Below are positions 33,494 to 41,537 of a stretch of DNA of 44,826 nt, in pieces. The DNA is from Bacteroidia bacterium (GTDB lineage Bacteria > Bacteroidota > Bacteroidia > Bacteroidales > VadinHA17): NCBI GenBank assembly GCA_026391215.1, contig JAPLDX010000056.1:1-44826 (forward strand), in the 5' to 3' direction. Positions within the stretch are counted from its first letter, which is position 1. Each line of letters opens with the position of its first letter. The position numbers and the translations under genes were made by a program. The notes beneath the pieces are model-generated. The model was not told where the DNA came from and made no database searches. It worked only from the letters and a program-made list of their open reading frames with translations.

Positions 33494-35137
33494 ATGGAAC
33501 TCTCAATCATCATTGTCAGCTACAATGTAAGGCATTTCCTTGAACAATGTCTTCTTTCAGTCCGGAAAGCATCAGAGAATATTGACTCTGAGATATTTGT
33601 CGTTGATAATAACTCAACAGACGGTTCATGCTCAATGGTAAGCAGCGAATTCCGTGAAGTAAGGCTGATAATGAACCATGAAAACAGAGGATTTGCCGCT
33701 GCAAATAACCAGGCATTAAAGATAGCAGCAGGCAGGTTTCTCCTGATCCTCAACCCTGATACCATAGTAGAAGGGGACACTTTCAGAAAATGCATCGATT
33801 TCATGGATAGCCACACGGATGCCGGGATTGTCGGAGTAAGGATGATAGATGGGAAAGGCCGATTCCTTCCTGAATCAAAAAGAGGAATACCCACACCTGA
33901 AACAGCTTTCTTCAAGTTAATGGGATTTTCAAAACTGTTCCCCAAATCGGAGCGGTTTAACAGGTACTATCTCGGGCATCTTGACAATACGAAAACATCG
34001 AAGGCTGATATAATTTCAGGCGCTTTTATGTTTCTCCGTCGGGAGGCATTCCTCAAAACAGGTCTGCTGGATGAAGAATTCTTTATGCATGGTGAAGATA
34101 TAGATTACTCCTACAGGGTTTTGCAGCAAGGATACTGTAATTATTATTTCCCCGGGACAAATATCCTGCATTACAAGGGAGAAAGTACGAAAAAGGAGGA
34201 TCTTAATGTCTTTATTGCCCTCCATAAGGCCATGATAATATTTGTCAAGAAGCACTTAAGCGACGGGAAATTTAAAAAATACATCTTCCCTATAAAGATT
34301 GCAATAATATTAAGGGCAGGATTATCATTATTAAGAAGATTCATGAGAAGGGCTTTCCTCCCTATCTCGGATGTCATCCTGATCTACCTTTTTTACCGGA
34401 TTATAGCCTCATTCTGGGGAACATATAAATTCGGAGCAGGATATATTTTCCCTGCTATACTCCCGGAAATTATTGTACCAGCTTATACAATTATCATTCT
34501 CCTTTCAATCGCATTATTATCAGGGTACAAAATTCCGTCCAAGACAGAAAATGCAGCAACGGGAATACTGACAGGAACTATGCTAATTCTTGTCATCTAT
34601 GCCCTCCTCCCTTTAAGCCTGATGTTCTCAAGGGCAATAATCATTTTTGGAGGACTGGCTTCACTTCTTATTATACCTTTATGGAGACTGCTTACTTCAC
34701 TTATCTTTCCTGGCATTGCCGATAATCCATTTTCAAAAGCCAGAAGAACTATTGTTGTCGCCGAAAGTGAAGAATATTCAAGGGTAATGAATCTGCTCTC
34801 ATCAACAGGAATCAAAAACAAAATTGCCGGAAGAGTCAGCCTTGATAATGATGATATGAAGGAGGAAGTGCTGGGGTATGTTGAACAACTGCGAGAAGTA
34901 ATAAGGATCAACAAGATCAAGGAAGTGATATTCACTACGAACAAAATGACTGCAGCTCAGATAATTGATTCCATGCATCTTATATCAGATCTTAATGTTA
35001 CTATCCGTATCGCCTCAGTAGGTGAAAAATACATTTTCGGGAGCAGGTACGTTAATCCTGAAAATGATCTGATCTCATTAAGCCGTCCGGTCCTTAGAAA
35101 AAGAATATGGACCTGGTTCAGGAATCTGTATAAATAA
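33494..35137 (+). CDS. GT2 glycosyltransferase fused to a truncated polyprenyl-phosphate glycosylphosphotransferase N-terminal region
   Basis: A 547-residue protein of two parts. Residues 1-250 are a GT2 domain: LSIIIVSYNV, VVDNNSTDGS, LLILNPDT (metal site) and FFMHGEDIDYSYR. Residues 265-410 hold about five hydrophobic helices (265-285, 290-310, 327-343, 358-376, 380-405). Residues 415-515 look like the Rossmann-type CoA_binding_3 domain found between the helices and the catalytic domain of WbaP/WcaJ-type enzymes (RRTIVVAESEEYSRVMN; INKIKEVIFTTN). The protein then ends; the catalytic bacterial sugar transferase domain is missing. Such fusions suggest a membrane-bound GT with a regulatory nucleotide-binding domain. 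A terminator follows at 35203. Confidence 0.75.
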   Translation: MELSIIIVSYNVRHFLEQCLLSVRKASENIDSEIFVVDNNSTDGSCSMVSSEFREVRLIMNHENRGFAAANNQALKIAAGRFLLILNPDTIVEGDTFRKCIDFMDSHTDAGIVGVRMIDGKGRFLPESKRGIPTPETAFFKLMGFSKLFPKSERFNRYYLGHLDNTKTSKADIISGAFMFLRREAFLKTGLLDEEFFMHGEDIDYSYRVLQQGYCNYYFPGTNILHYKGESTKKEDLNVFIALHKAMIIFVKKHLSDGKFKKYIFPIKIAIILRAGLSLLRRFMRRAFLPISDVILIYLFYRIIASFWGTYKFGAGYIFPAILPEIIVPAYTIIILLSIALLSGYKIPSKTENAATGILTGTMLILVIYALLPLSLMFSRAIIIFGGLASLLIIPLWRLLTSLIFPGIADNPFSKARRTIVVAESEEYSRVMNLLSSTGIKNKIAGRVSLDNDDMKEEVLGYVEQLREVIRINKIKEVIFTTNKMTAAQIIDSMHLISDLNVTIRIASVGEKYIFGSRYVNPENDLISLSRPVLRKRIWTWFRNLYK

Positions 35138-35165
35138 TTGATTCAGATTCCTTCCGACAATTCAT

Positions 35166-35173
35166 TATCTTTG
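35166..35173 (+). promoter_or_regulatory. -7 promoter element (TATCTTTG) with no gene directly downstream
   Basis: Exact TAnnTTTG match 28 bp after the GT2-fusion stop. The next feature downstream is the terminator at 35203, not a gene, so transcription from here would end after roughly 60 bases. See findings. Confidence 0.45.
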
Positions 35174-35202
35174 CCCGGTTTAGAAGAATCCTTTTACAAC
35201 TT

Positions 35203-35236
35203 AAAAAAGGACAATAACAATTTGTCCTTTTTTTTA
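35203..35236 (+). terminator. Rho-independent terminator after the GT2-fusion gene
   Basis: A 12-bp perfect stem, AAAAAAGGACAA (35203-35214) with TTGTCCTTTTTT (35222-35233), 7-base loop, followed by T to 35235. The A-run on the left arm means it can also act on the minus strand. It separates the recR-GT2 transcript from the TPR-propeller array. The rest of 35138-35359 holds no coding feature I can support. Confidence 0.85.
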
Positions 35237-35345
35237 ATATTTCTGCTATATTAGCATCGTTAATTATTGAAGTATAAAGACATAAAACCTCCTTCCGGCA
35301 TTTTGCAGGAATGTGAACGTGAAGAAGTGAGGTAGTCATATGATT

Positions 35346-35353
35346 TATATCTG
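35346..35353 (+). promoter_or_regulatory. probable -7 element (TATATCTG) for TPR-propeller gene 1
   Basis: One mismatch to TAnnTTTG, ending 6 bp before the ATG at 35360. The close spacing matches the exact elements before porU and TPR-propeller gene 3. Confidence 0.35.
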
Positions 35354-35359
35354 CATAAA

Positions 35360-38218
35360 ATGATCAAAAGGCTGATTCTGTTAACATTGCTTCTAACTTT
35401 GGCTTCTAACAACTTTTTGTTTCCCCAGGCGAAAGGCGAAATAAAAATAATGTATTATGAAGCCGAAAGCTATATCCTTTTTGAAGATTATAAAGAAGCT
35501 TTACCGTTTTATCAGTCACTTCTGAAATTCTTTCCGACCAATGCAAGTTATAAATACCGGCTCGGACAGTGCTATTTAAACGTACCAGGGGAAAAAGATA
35601 AAGCAATAGGTTTTCTTGAAGATGCAGTAAAGAACATCAATCCGGATTACAAGCAAGGAAAACTCAAGGAAACAGGCGCACCATATGATGCCCTGTATTA
35701 CCTGGCCAATGCATACAGAATTAATAATCAGCTCGATAAGGCTATTGAAACTTACAAGCTTTTCAAAGAGAATCTTGATACCAAAATTTACAATCCGGAT
35801 ATTGTTGACGAACAGATTCAGTCTTGCCTCAATGCTAAAGAGCTGATGAGCATGCCTCTTTTTTTAAAGGAACAAAATCTTGGCAGCAATATAAACGGAG
35901 ACAACTCTGAATTCAATCCCGTTATCTCCGATGATGAGAGAATAATAGTATATTCAAAAAGCGAGGCATTTTACGATGCCGTACTCTATTCTACAAGAAG
36001 TAACGGAGAATGGAGCGGGCCGATAAATCTTAATGAAGCGCTTTCAGTTGATCAGGATCTCTATCCTACTTCCATATCAGCAGATGGCAAGACACTTTAC
36101 CTTTACAGTTCAGAGGGTTATGACGGTATAATATACTCATCATCTTACGAAAATGGAGCCTGGAGCACGCTGACAAAGTTAAATGACAATATCAACACGA
36201 AGTACTGGGAGTCGCATGCAACAATTTCACACGATAATAAAAAGCTCTATTTCACCAGTAACCGGAAAAGTTCACTTGGAGAACTTGATATTTATGTTTC
36301 ATTCAGGGATAGTACAGGAGACTGGGGCCCTGCGGTTAACCTGGGACCTGTGATAAATACCCGGTATCATGAGGAGACTCCCTTCCTCAGCAATGATGAT
36401 AAAACCCTGTATTTCAGTTCCAGGGGCCATTTCAATATGGGAGGATATGACATTTTCTATTCAACACTGCTTGAAAACGGGGAATGGTCGGTACCTCTGA
36501 ATTTAGGTTATCCGCTTAATTCAACCGATGACGATGTTTTCTTCAATCCAATAAATGAAGGTTATGAAGGCTATACTGCCAAATACTCTCCTGATGGCTT
36601 CGGTCACCAGGATATTTACAGGATGGAGATATTCTCTGACGAACATCCGAGAAAATTCACTGTCAGAGGGGTCGTCACGATCGCGGACCTTCTTCACAAT
36701 ATGAATGACAGGATTAAAATAACCGCCCTGAACACAAAAAAAACCGATCAGGTTGTTATTGTCTATTCAAATCCGGAAACTGGCGAATATGAATTACAGC
36801 TTCCCCATGGCAACTATGATTTAACCTATGAGGGTCCGTATGGCACTAAAGTCCAGAAAAATATTGATCTGGCACTGACTCATCCGTCCGACAGCTTTTT
36901 GCTCCCCGGGACAATATTGCCGAGAACAGATTTCATAGCGGATCTGTCTGTTGAAAGTGAAAATGTTATTTCTGTAGCTAAGGGAGATACTATCACATTC
37001 CCTGTGAAAGCTGAACCGGGTTCAATGCTTGTTGTGGAACATTGGGCAGGTGATTCCCTGCTTTACACTGAACAGTTTCCAATGACCGATTCGGCTTTTT
37101 ACTATAAAATGGTACCGCAGCCCGGGGAAAACAAGGTTACCTTTAAAGTTACAGACAGGTTCAGTAATACTACAACCGCTGATGTTCTCATAACCAGAAA
37201 ACCGGATGAGCCCATGCAGCAGGTTATACGTCCCGAGTATAACAGGGTCATTTCTGAAAAGCAGATTGCCGCGCTGACGGAAGTGCAGATGAATCGTGCC
37301 GGGGATAAGCTGAGAGAGATTATTGCAGGATCCGAAATTCATAAGAACCAGTTCGGTAAAATTGATGACCAGATCTCATACATCAAGGCGGAAGCAATAA
37401 AGAAAGGCATCAGTGCTGAAGAGGTAGACCGGCTTGCTCTGGAAGTAGCCTTAAAGGATAATATACTTTCACAGGCTGCAGTTGATTACCTGGCTGCAAA
37501 TACAGACGGTGAGCTGAAAAAGATCCTGAGTGAAATTGATATTTATGATCTGAATTTGAAGACCTGGAATGATCTGCAGAAATATATTGCAGAAAAAACC
37601 AGCGGAAAAATAAGCCCCGATACTCTTGATAAAATTGTAGCTGCTGTTCTTGCCGGACCAGATGTCACAATTTCATCCGGGAAAGATAAAATACTGGCGC
37701 TTAGCGAGAGTTCTGAGTACGGTGAAATATTTAGACAGGCTGTCGCAGCCACCGGGGAAAAAGGCATCAGGGACGGAGGAAAATGGATGCAATCTGTTTA
37801 TAATGAATCCATTAAACTGGGATTGACAGATAAGGAATTTGCAAAGATGATTGCATTAATAAGCTCCCTGCCGGGTACTGATGCTGAACAATTCCGCAGG
37901 GATCTTGCAGCTAATGCTGAAGAGCCTTTCCTGTCCTGGTTGAATTCCCTGGATCTGGAAAAAGAGGGAATAAAGACACCTGAGGATCTCATTTTGTTCA
38001 TCCTGAAGAATAAAAATAAGGTTGTCCCTGAAGAATTAATCTTCCGAGCCCTGGTAAATCTGATAGATCAGAAGGATATCCCCGCTGAAACAATTAAATC
38101 AGGCATTGAAGCTGAAAAAGAATGCAAATGGTGGATATTGTGGCTGATCCTTGGCGCTGGTGCTGCTTTCTTCCTAATCTGGTACTGGAGACGGAGAAAA
38201 GAAAGGAAGAGTGACTGA
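35360..38218 (+). CDS. TPR / PD40 beta-propeller protein 1, with helical C-terminus and transmembrane anchor
   Basis: A 952-residue exported protein, first of four tandem paralogues. Order: signal peptide (1-23), TPR region (about 30-165), PD40-type propeller (about 183-425), a CRD-like beta-sandwich (433-504), an Ig-like segment (525-612), a long helical region (630-920), and one C-terminal transmembrane helix (924-943) followed by RRRKERK. With a cleaved signal and a positive C-terminal tail, the predicted topology is periplasmic body and inner-membrane C-terminal anchor. The propeller repeats share NINTKYWESHATIS and GGYDIFYS with the other three proteins. The helical region has no match that I recognise. 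Role unknown; see findings. Confidence 0.78.
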   Translation: MIKRLILLTLLLTLASNNFLFPQAKGEIKIMYYEAESYILFEDYKEALPFYQSLLKFFPTNASYKYRLGQCYLNVPGEKDKAIGFLEDAVKNINPDYKQGKLKETGAPYDALYYLANAYRINNQLDKAIETYKLFKENLDTKIYNPDIVDEQIQSCLNAKELMSMPLFLKEQNLGSNINGDNSEFNPVISDDERIIVYSKSEAFYDAVLYSTRSNGEWSGPINLNEALSVDQDLYPTSISADGKTLYLYSSEGYDGIIYSSSYENGAWSTLTKLNDNINTKYWESHATISHDNKKLYFTSNRKSSLGELDIYVSFRDSTGDWGPAVNLGPVINTRYHEETPFLSNDDKTLYFSSRGHFNMGGYDIFYSTLLENGEWSVPLNLGYPLNSTDDDVFFNPINEGYEGYTAKYSPDGFGHQDIYRMEIFSDEHPRKFTVRGVVTIADLLHNMNDRIKITALNTKKTDQVVIVYSNPETGEYELQLPHGNYDLTYEGPYGTKVQKNIDLALTHPSDSFLLPGTILPRTDFIADLSVESENVISVAKGDTITFPVKAEPGSMLVVEHWAGDSLLYTEQFPMTDSAFYYKMVPQPGENKVTFKVTDRFSNTTTADVLITRKPDEPMQQVIRPEYNRVISEKQIAALTEVQMNRAGDKLREIIAGSEIHKNQFGKIDDQISYIKAEAIKKGISAEEVDRLALEVALKDNILSQAAVDYLAANTDGELKKILSEIDIYDLNLKTWNDLQKYIAEKTSGKISPDTLDKIVAAVLAGPDVTISSGKDKILALSESSEYGEIFRQAVAATGEKGIRDGGKWMQSVYNESIKLGLTDKEFAKMIALISSLPGTDAEQFRRDLAANAEEPFLSWLNSLDLEKEGIKTPEDLILFILKNKNKVVPEELIFRALVNLIDQKDIPAETIKSGIEAEKECKWWILWLILGAGAAFFLIWYWRRRKERKSD

Positions 38219-38243
38219 TCTTTTTATCTTCCCGAATTTTTTA

Positions 38244-38251
38244 TAAATTTG
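38244..38251 (+). promoter_or_regulatory. -7 promoter element (TAAATTTG) for TPR-propeller gene 2
   Basis: Exact TAnnTTTG match 18 bp before the ATG at 38270. The in-frame TTG at 38249 lies within it. Confidence 0.5.
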
Positions 38252-38269
38252 TTGGCAAAACCAATAGTC

Positions 38270-39544
38270 ATGGGCAAAAGGATTGTCACTCTCCTGGCTG
38301 CAATTGTTTTTGCATTTTCTCTTTACGCACAGGAACTCAAAACTTTCCAAAAATCTTTTATTGAAGCTGAGTATTTTTTTATACAGGAAGATTATTCCGA
38401 TGCACTCTCATATTACCTGCAGCTTTATGAAAAGATGCCGCAAAATGCAAATATTGCATACCGCATAGGCATATGTTACCTGAATATTCCAGGGGAAAAA
38501 AACCTTTCAATTGACTATCTTGAGGCTGCAGCGAAAAATATGTCAGCAAAGCACAGAGAGGGGACAATCAAGCAAAAAGCTGCACCATTTGATGCATTAT
38601 ATGACCTGGCTTCAGCTTACAAGATCAACTATCAGTTTGATAAAGCAAAAGAAATTTTTACAAGGTATCTGGGTACTCTGCTTCCTGACGACCGGGAAAA
38701 CATTGATTTTGTAAACTCCCAGATCAAATCATGCGATATGGCAAAAGAGATTATTGCCAGTCCTGTAATCTATACCGAGGAGAACATGGGGGAAAATTTC
38801 AATGACGATAAATCAAATTTCAATCCTGTAATTTCTGCTGACGGAAAGTCATTCGCCTTTATGGTATCAATGAAGTTCTATGATGCAATTATGCTGTCAA
38901 AATCTGAAAATGGCAGATGGAGCATCCCCGTAAATATTACACCTGAGCTTCAGTCTGACGGTGATATGTATATCTCCTGCCTTTCTCCTAACGGAAAAAC
39001 TTTATTTCTTTCAAAGGATGATAATTTCAACAGCGACATATACACCTGTACATTTGATGGAGTCAGGTGGGGAGTGAGTGTAAGACTAAATAAAAACATA
39101 AATACAAGGTACTGGGAATCACATGGTTTTGTTTCAGAAGACGGGGAACAGCTGATCTTTGCTTCTGATCGTCCCGGTGGATTCGGGGGGCTTGACCTTT
39201 ATATTTCGAAAAAAGTAAATGGTGACTGGGGGCCGCCCGTTAATCTTGGTCCTCAAATCAATACACCATTCAATGAGGACCGCCCTTTTCTCATCAATAA
39301 GGGGAACACACTTTTCTTCAGCTCCCAGGGTCACAGGAATATTGGAGGATATGATCTTTTCAGGTCTGATCTTCAGTCAGATGACCTCTGGAGCATTCCT
39401 GAAAATCTTGGGTACCCTTTCAACACACCCGACGACAATATATTCTTCATGCCTGTCGGGAATGGTAAATCAGGCTATTATTCAGTTTATAAGGAATCAG
39501 AAGGTATGGGGAAAGAGGATATCTACATAGTCACTTTTCAATAA
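38270..39544 (+). CDS. TPR / PD40 beta-propeller protein 2, minimal form
   Basis: A 424-residue exported protein, the second and shortest of the four paralogues. It has a signal peptide (MGKRIVTLLAAIVFAFSLYAQ), a TPR region (EAEYFFIQEDYSDALSYYLQ onward, about residues 27-160), and a PD40 propeller to the C-terminus, where it stops at KEDIYIVTF with no CRD, OmpA, SPOR or membrane anchor. Propeller motifs NINTRYWESHGFVS, INTPFNEDRPFLI and GHRNIGGYDLFRS align with those of its neighbours. Start: the ATG at 38270 follows a -7 element, whereas the upstream TTG lies inside it. It is probably soluble in the periplasm unless it binds a partner. Confidence 0.78.
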   Translation: MGKRIVTLLAAIVFAFSLYAQELKTFQKSFIEAEYFFIQEDYSDALSYYLQLYEKMPQNANIAYRIGICYLNIPGEKNLSIDYLEAAAKNMSAKHREGTIKQKAAPFDALYDLASAYKINYQFDKAKEIFTRYLGTLLPDDRENIDFVNSQIKSCDMAKEIIASPVIYTEENMGENFNDDKSNFNPVISADGKSFAFMVSMKFYDAIMLSKSENGRWSIPVNITPELQSDGDMYISCLSPNGKTLFLSKDDNFNSDIYTCTFDGVRWGVSVRLNKNINTRYWESHGFVSEDGEQLIFASDRPGGFGGLDLYISKKVNGDWGPPVNLGPQINTPFNEDRPFLINKGNTLFFSSQGHRNIGGYDLFRSDLQSDDLWSIPENLGYPFNTPDDNIFFMPVGNGKSGYYSVYKESEGMGKEDIYIVTFQ

Positions 39545-39583
39545 ATAAGCTGGAATGCCTGTTTATTCATTCTTAAAATGTTA

Positions 39584-39591
39584 TATATTTG
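39584..39591 (+). promoter_or_regulatory. -7 promoter element (TATATTTG) for TPR-propeller gene 3
   Basis: Exact TAnnTTTG match ending 5 bp before the ATG at 39597. The message would be leaderless or nearly so. An upstream in-frame ATG at 39555 lies before this element and would need another promoter. Confidence 0.6.
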
Positions 39592-39596
39592 TTATA

Positions 39597-41537
39597 ATGT
39601 ATAATTTCAGAGTTAAAACATACCGCCTTACGACCCAGCTGTTGACTCTGGTTATTTTTTCCGTTGCTGCTTCGGCTCAGTCGACAAAGGAGATGAAAGA
39701 GATTTTTGCCCAAGCTGAATCATATTACCTTTATGAAGAATATGAACTTGCGAATCAGCTGTATATTCTGTTGGAAAATCCTGAAAATCTTAATATTACT
39801 TATAAAATTGGTACATGCTACCTTAGTATCCCTGACGAAAAGGAGAAGGCGATACCATACCTTGAGGCAGCAGTGAAGAATGCAACATATGATGCAAAAT
39901 CCGGATCATTCAAAGAAAAGAGGGCTCCCCTTGATACATATTTCTTCCTGGCTAAAGCCTATCTTATCAATAATGAGCTGGAAAAGGGACTTAATACCCT
40001 TCAAAACTTCAGAAGCCTGGCAAAAGAGACTGAAGGAAAAGGGGGTATGGAAAACCTGGATTTTGTTGATCAGCAGATACAGGCATGCAAGATTGCCATG
40101 GGTTTTAAGGAAAACCCTGTAGCAATAAGCAAGAAAACCCTTGGGACTGATTTCAGCCAGGGATCAATGAATGAAAATCCTGCTGTCAGCTTCGATGGTA
40201 ATACAATAGTCTATACGGAACGCAGGGGACTGGTAAATGTCATACTGTTCTCAAAGAAGATTCGGGGCATCTGGCAGACTCCTTTTGAGATCACAGATCA
40301 GCTCAATGCAAGTGAAGATTGTTCTTCCTGCTCCCTTAATATGGACGGGACAGAACTTTACTTATACAAGAATGATAATTTTGATGGCAATATCTATACT
40401 TCAAAATATATAAATGATCAGTGGACTCCTATTGTAAAACTGAATAAGAACATCAACACAAAATTCTATGAATCCCATGCCTCGGTTTCTGCTGATGGAA
40501 GCAAACTTTACTTTACCAGTAACAGGGAAGGAGGTAAGGGAGGACTGGACATATATGTCTCGGAAAGAGATGCCTCAGGGGACTGGGGTCTGCCTGTCAA
40601 CCTGGGCCCAACAGTAAACACAGTTTACAATGAGGATACTCCATTCATAATCCAGGATGATTCCGTTCTCTATTTTTGTTCAGAAGGGCATAATTCAATG
40701 GGTGGATATGATAATTTCAAGAGCAGGAAGATCGGTACAGAATGGGAAAAACCACAGAACCTTGGATACCCTGTTAATACAACAGACGACAATAAGTTTT
40801 TCCAGCCTTCCAACAATGGGATGAACGCATTCTATTCAATGAAGACAGATTACAAAAAGAGAGAGATCTTTTACCTCGGAATAGGTGGACCTGATGTTAA
40901 CCAGATATATGAAATAACCGGGAAGGTCATCCTGAATGATACGGTTATGGCTGCAGACAAAAACTATAATATTCATATCCTCAACAGAATACCAGGAGAT
41001 ACTCTTTATAAAACATCCCCCAATAAAAACACCGGGTCATACAGGATAAATGTTGCACCAGGTGATTTTAAAGTTGTTTATTCAGGCGACGGGTATTTTT
41101 CAACATCAATTGATACAACTATTGTACGTGATAATCCGGAACTTGTTGTTAATATCGATGTTACACTGATAAGAGATTCCTCTCTGATCGAGCCGGTCAT
41201 TTATGAAAAAATCAATCTTAACGAAATACCTGTAGTAGCTGCAATTGACTCCAGCATCCTTATAAAGAACATGCATGTGAATGACGTAGGCGATACAGGT
41301 ATTAAGGATTCAGATATATTGTATTATACTGTACAGGTGATGGCTCTGTATAAGCCTATGGATGTCAGCTATTTTAAACGTATTTCTGACATGAAGGTGA
41401 TGTACAATGAAGCCGACAGGTTCTACAGATACACAACAGGTAACTTTGCAACCCGCGAAGAAGCAGCTGCATGGAGACTGGAACTGATAAGGAAGGGATA
41501 TCCAAACGAGATCTTTATCAAAAAAGTATCAAAATAA
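39597..41537 (+). CDS. TPR / PD40 beta-propeller protein 3, with CRD and C-terminal SPOR-like domain
   Basis: A 646-residue exported protein, third of the paralogues. Signal peptide to residue 28 (ending SAQ), TPR region (about 35-180), PD40 propeller (about 195-430, with NINTKFYESHASVS, VNTVYNEDTPFII and GHNSMGGYDNFKS), a CRD-like domain (about 437-510), a linker, and a SPOR-like domain (576-646: YYTVQVMAL, RFYRYTTGNFATREEAAAW, GYPNEIFI). SPOR domains bind glycan strands lacking stem peptides, so it may dock to peptidoglycan. The stop TAA (41535-41537) overlaps the next ATG by one base (TAATG), which couples translation to gene 4. The frame is open from 39555; the ATG at 39597 was chosen from promoter and signal peptide. 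Confidence 0.8.
   Translation: MYNFRVKTYRLTTQLLTLVIFSVAASAQSTKEMKEIFAQAESYYLYEEYELANQLYILLENPENLNITYKIGTCYLSIPDEKEKAIPYLEAAVKNATYDAKSGSFKEKRAPLDTYFFLAKAYLINNELEKGLNTLQNFRSLAKETEGKGGMENLDFVDQQIQACKIAMGFKENPVAISKKTLGTDFSQGSMNENPAVSFDGNTIVYTERRGLVNVILFSKKIRGIWQTPFEITDQLNASEDCSSCSLNMDGTELYLYKNDNFDGNIYTSKYINDQWTPIVKLNKNINTKFYESHASVSADGSKLYFTSNREGGKGGLDIYVSERDASGDWGLPVNLGPTVNTVYNEDTPFIIQDDSVLYFCSEGHNSMGGYDNFKSRKIGTEWEKPQNLGYPVNTTDDNKFFQPSNNGMNAFYSMKTDYKKREIFYLGIGGPDVNQIYEITGKVILNDTVMAADKNYNIHILNRIPGDTLYKTSPNKNTGSYRINVAPGDFKVVYSGDGYFSTSIDTTIVRDNPELVVNIDVTLIRDSSLIEPVIYEKINLNEIPVVAAIDSSILIKNMHVNDVGDTGIKDSDILYYTVQVMALYKPMDVSYFKRISDMKVMYNEADRFYRYTTGNFATREEAAAWRLELIRKGYPNEIFIKKVSK

Noticed and set aside
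35118..35339. 73-codon minus-strand frame covering the intergenic region after the GT2 fusion
   Set aside because: Runs through the terminator hairpin and has no signal peptide, motif or start support.
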